Part shown: positions 4,309 to 5,609 of the stretch, in pieces | Position numbering within the stretch: position 1 is the first letter of the stretch | Layout: each line of letters opens with the position of its first letter | Origin: an uncultured Sphingomonas sp. | GTDB taxonomy: Bacteria > Pseudomonadota > Alphaproteobacteria > Sphingomonadales > Sphingomonadaceae | Assembly (NCBI GenBank): GCA_934555855.1 | Contig: CAKTFL010000163.1 | Location: 1-5,609, forward strand | Reading direction: 5' to 3' | Length of the DNA: 5,609 bases | Program-made: the position numbers and the translations under genes | The notes under the pieces: model-generated | The model's database searches: none | What the model was told of the DNA's origin: nothing | The model's input: only the letters and a program-made list of their open reading frames with translations

Positions 4309-5609
4309 GGCAGGCGTTCCCCCCAAGTCTCCCTGGCGGGCACCTCATGCCCGACAGAGCCGCACTTGGAAAGCCGCGACGCGACTCGTGCCACCGCCTC
4401 GTCCAGCGTCACGCGTGTGATCGGCGTCCCCTCGGGAAAAGCGGTCAGCAGGCGCGAGGGCGTGGCGGCCGACAGCAGCACGAAGGTGCCGCGATCGTCC
4501 GCGCGCCGGATCAGCCGCCCGAACGCCTGGGCGAGCCGCGCGCGGACAATGCGATCGTCATAGGCCGGGCCGCCGCCGACCAGCCGCCGCGCGGCGTGGA
4601 GCACGCTCGGCTTGGGCCAGGGCACCCCCTCCATCACCACCAGCCGAAGCGACTCCCCCGGCACGTCCACGCCGTCGCGCAGGGCATCGGTGCCGAGCAG
4701 GCTGGCATGAGGATCGTCGCGGAAGATATCGACCAGCGTGCCGGTATCGATCGGATCGACATGCTGGGCGTGGAGGGGCAGTCCCTCGCGCGCCAGCCGG
4801 TCGGCAAGCCGCGCATGGACCGCCCTTAATCGCCGGATCGCGGTGAACAGGCCCAGTGTGCCGCCGCCCGCGGCCGTGATCAGCCGGGCATAGGCACCCG
4901 ACAGCTCGGCCACGTCGCCGCGCTTCACGTCGGTGACGATCAGCACCTCGGCCTGTGTGGCATAGTCGAACGGGCTCTTCGCCTCGAAATGCTGGGGCGC
5001 GCGGGCGAGGTGGGGGGCGCCGACCCGCGCCTCCGCCTGCCGCCAGTCGCCGCCGCCGGTCAGCGTCGCGGACGTGACCAGCGCGCCATGCGCGGGCTTG
5101 AGCACGATCTCGGCAAAGGGTCGGGTCGGGTCGAGCCAGCGGCGGTGCAGGCCGATGTCGTATTCACGCCCTTCCACTCGGTCGACCGCCAGCCAGTCCA
5201 CGAAATCGGGGTCCGCCGGCCCGCCGGTCCGCGCAAGCAGCGCCAGCCACGCCGCCACCGTTTCCGCGCGCCAGCCGATCGAGGCGATCGCTCCCTCGAT
5301 CCGCGCCCGTGCCGGGCCGTCCATCCAGTCCGGCGCTTCCGCCAGCAGCGCTTCCAGGCGACGCGCCAGGCCGTTCAGCGGCCTGACCAGCCCGTCGAGC
5401 GCGGCGGCGGCGGGGATCGCCGCGTCGATCAGCGCGGGGGTAGGCTCGGCAAGTTCGGTTTCCAATCCGTAGCCCGCATCGCCCGGCTGTTCGGCCCGCG
5501 CATAGGTCAGCCCGCGCACCGCCCCCAGCAGCGTCTCGATCGGGCCAAACGGTTGCCCCTCCGCCAGCCGCTGGAGCCATCCGTCGGACGGCAGTGCCCG
5601 CGCCGCCTC
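4305..5609 (-). CDS. DinG-type ATP-dependent DNA helicase (C-terminal part, 5' end outside window)
   Basis: The frame is open to the window edge, giving the last 434 residues of a superfamily 2 DNA helicase of the DinG/XPD group, which unwinds DNA during repair and replication conflicts using ATP. Numbering from the edge, visible helicase motifs are HGALVTSATLTGG (174-186), GGGTLGLFTAIRRLRAVHAR (248-267), motif V as LLGTDALRDGVDVPGESLRL (304-323) with VPWPKPS following, and motif VI QAFGRLIRRADDRGTFVLL (361-379) with the arginine finger region. Together they form the second RecA-like domain. The ATP-binding Walker A motif, the DEAH box and any iron-sulfur cluster cysteines would lie in the missing N-terminal half; only one cysteine (Cys416) is seen here. 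The GTG at 5519 is in frame but is internal, not the start, because the family sequence continues upstream. The gene ends in GTGA, overlapping sixA. Subgroup (DinG proper versus a related sphingomonad helicase) is not settled. Confidence 0.92.
   Translation of the reverse strand, partial: EAARALPSDGWLQRLAEGQPFGPIETLLGAVRGLTYARAEQPGDAGYGLETELAEPTPALIDAAIPAAAALDGLVRPLNGLARRLEALLAEAPDWMDGPARARIEGAIASIGWRAETVAAWLALLARTGGPADPDFVDWLAVDRVEGREYDIGLHRRWLDPTRPFAEIVLKPAHGALVTSATLTGGGDWRQAEARVGAPHLARAPQHFEAKSPFDYATQAEVLIVTDVKRGDVAELSGAYARLITAAGGGTLGLFTAIRRLRAVHARLADRLAREGLPLHAQHVDPIDTGTLVDIFRDDPHASLLGTDALRDGVDVPGESLRLVVMEGVPWPKPSVLHAARRLVGGGPAYDDRIVRARLAQAFGRLIRRADDRGTFVLLSAATPSRLLTAFPEGTPITRVTLDEAVARVASRLSKCGSVGHEVPARETWGERLP
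4318..4324 (-). promoter_or_regulatory. Ribosome binding site of sixA inside the helicase end
   Basis: GGGGGGA reads from 4324 to 4318 on the minus strand, nine bases before the GTG at 4308. It sits within the last codons of the helicase gene, supports the GTG start over the TTG at 4326, and suits translational coupling across the GTGA overlap. Confidence 0.55.

Noticed and set aside
4347..4829. Plus-strand frames antisense to the helicase
   Set aside because: The minus-strand helicase motifs are clear; the antisense translations have no recognisable fold and skewed composition.
1..5609. CRISPR array, tRNA, riboswitch, toxin-antitoxin pair or complete defence system
   Set aside because: No regularly spaced repeats, no cloverleaf sequence, no small paired genes and no recognised defence domains were seen. 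DinG-like helicases occur in some type IV CRISPR loci, but this one sits among housekeeping genes.

Overview
The window looks like a chromosomal segment of a high-GC alphaproteobacterium, most likely a sphingomonad (Sphingomonas or a close relative). I base this on the sequence style of the BamE, ubiquinol-cytochrome c chaperone and DUF177/YceD proteins, on the bamE / chaperone / DUF177 neighbourhood (from memory, a common alphaproteobacterial arrangement), and on the G+C-rich codon use. No database search was possible.

Left part (1-2093), accessory in character: positions 97-564 (minus) hold only the first ~155 codons of an NfrB-type membrane glycosyltransferase. The catalytic part is gone and is replaced by unrelated sequence in 1-96, so I call it a truncated pseudogene. 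Next, 785-1900 (minus) is a complete OafA-type membrane acyltransferase of clearly lower G+C than everything around it, probably acquired horizontally. Both deal with surface polysaccharide, so this segment looks like a remodelled cell-surface locus. It is flanked by two gene-poor spacers (565-784 and 1901-2093); the second carries short repeats that may be operator-like.

Middle part (2094-3762), core genes: bamE (minus, outer-membrane beta-barrel assembly lipoprotein) is divergent from a two-gene operon (plus). That operon encodes a cytochrome bc1 assembly chaperone (CBP3/UQCC1 type) and a DUF177/YceD protein linked to 23S rRNA, overlapping by ATGA. The 134-bp divergent spacer is rich in dyad symmetry: a GC hairpin in the bamE leader, and a palindrome overlapping candidate promoters in both directions.

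Right part (3778-5609), core genes on the minus strand: a DinG-type superfamily-2 DNA helicase (N-terminal half beyond the window) overlaps by GTGA with a SixA-type histidine phosphatase. The phosphatase ends only 15 bp from the convergent DUF177 gene.

I found no tRNA, rRNA, CRISPR array, complete insertion sequence or toxin-antitoxin pair, and no convincing new multi-gene system. The points most worth following are the nfrB breakpoint, the foreign acyltransferase next to it, and the dyad-rich bamE/chaperone control region.
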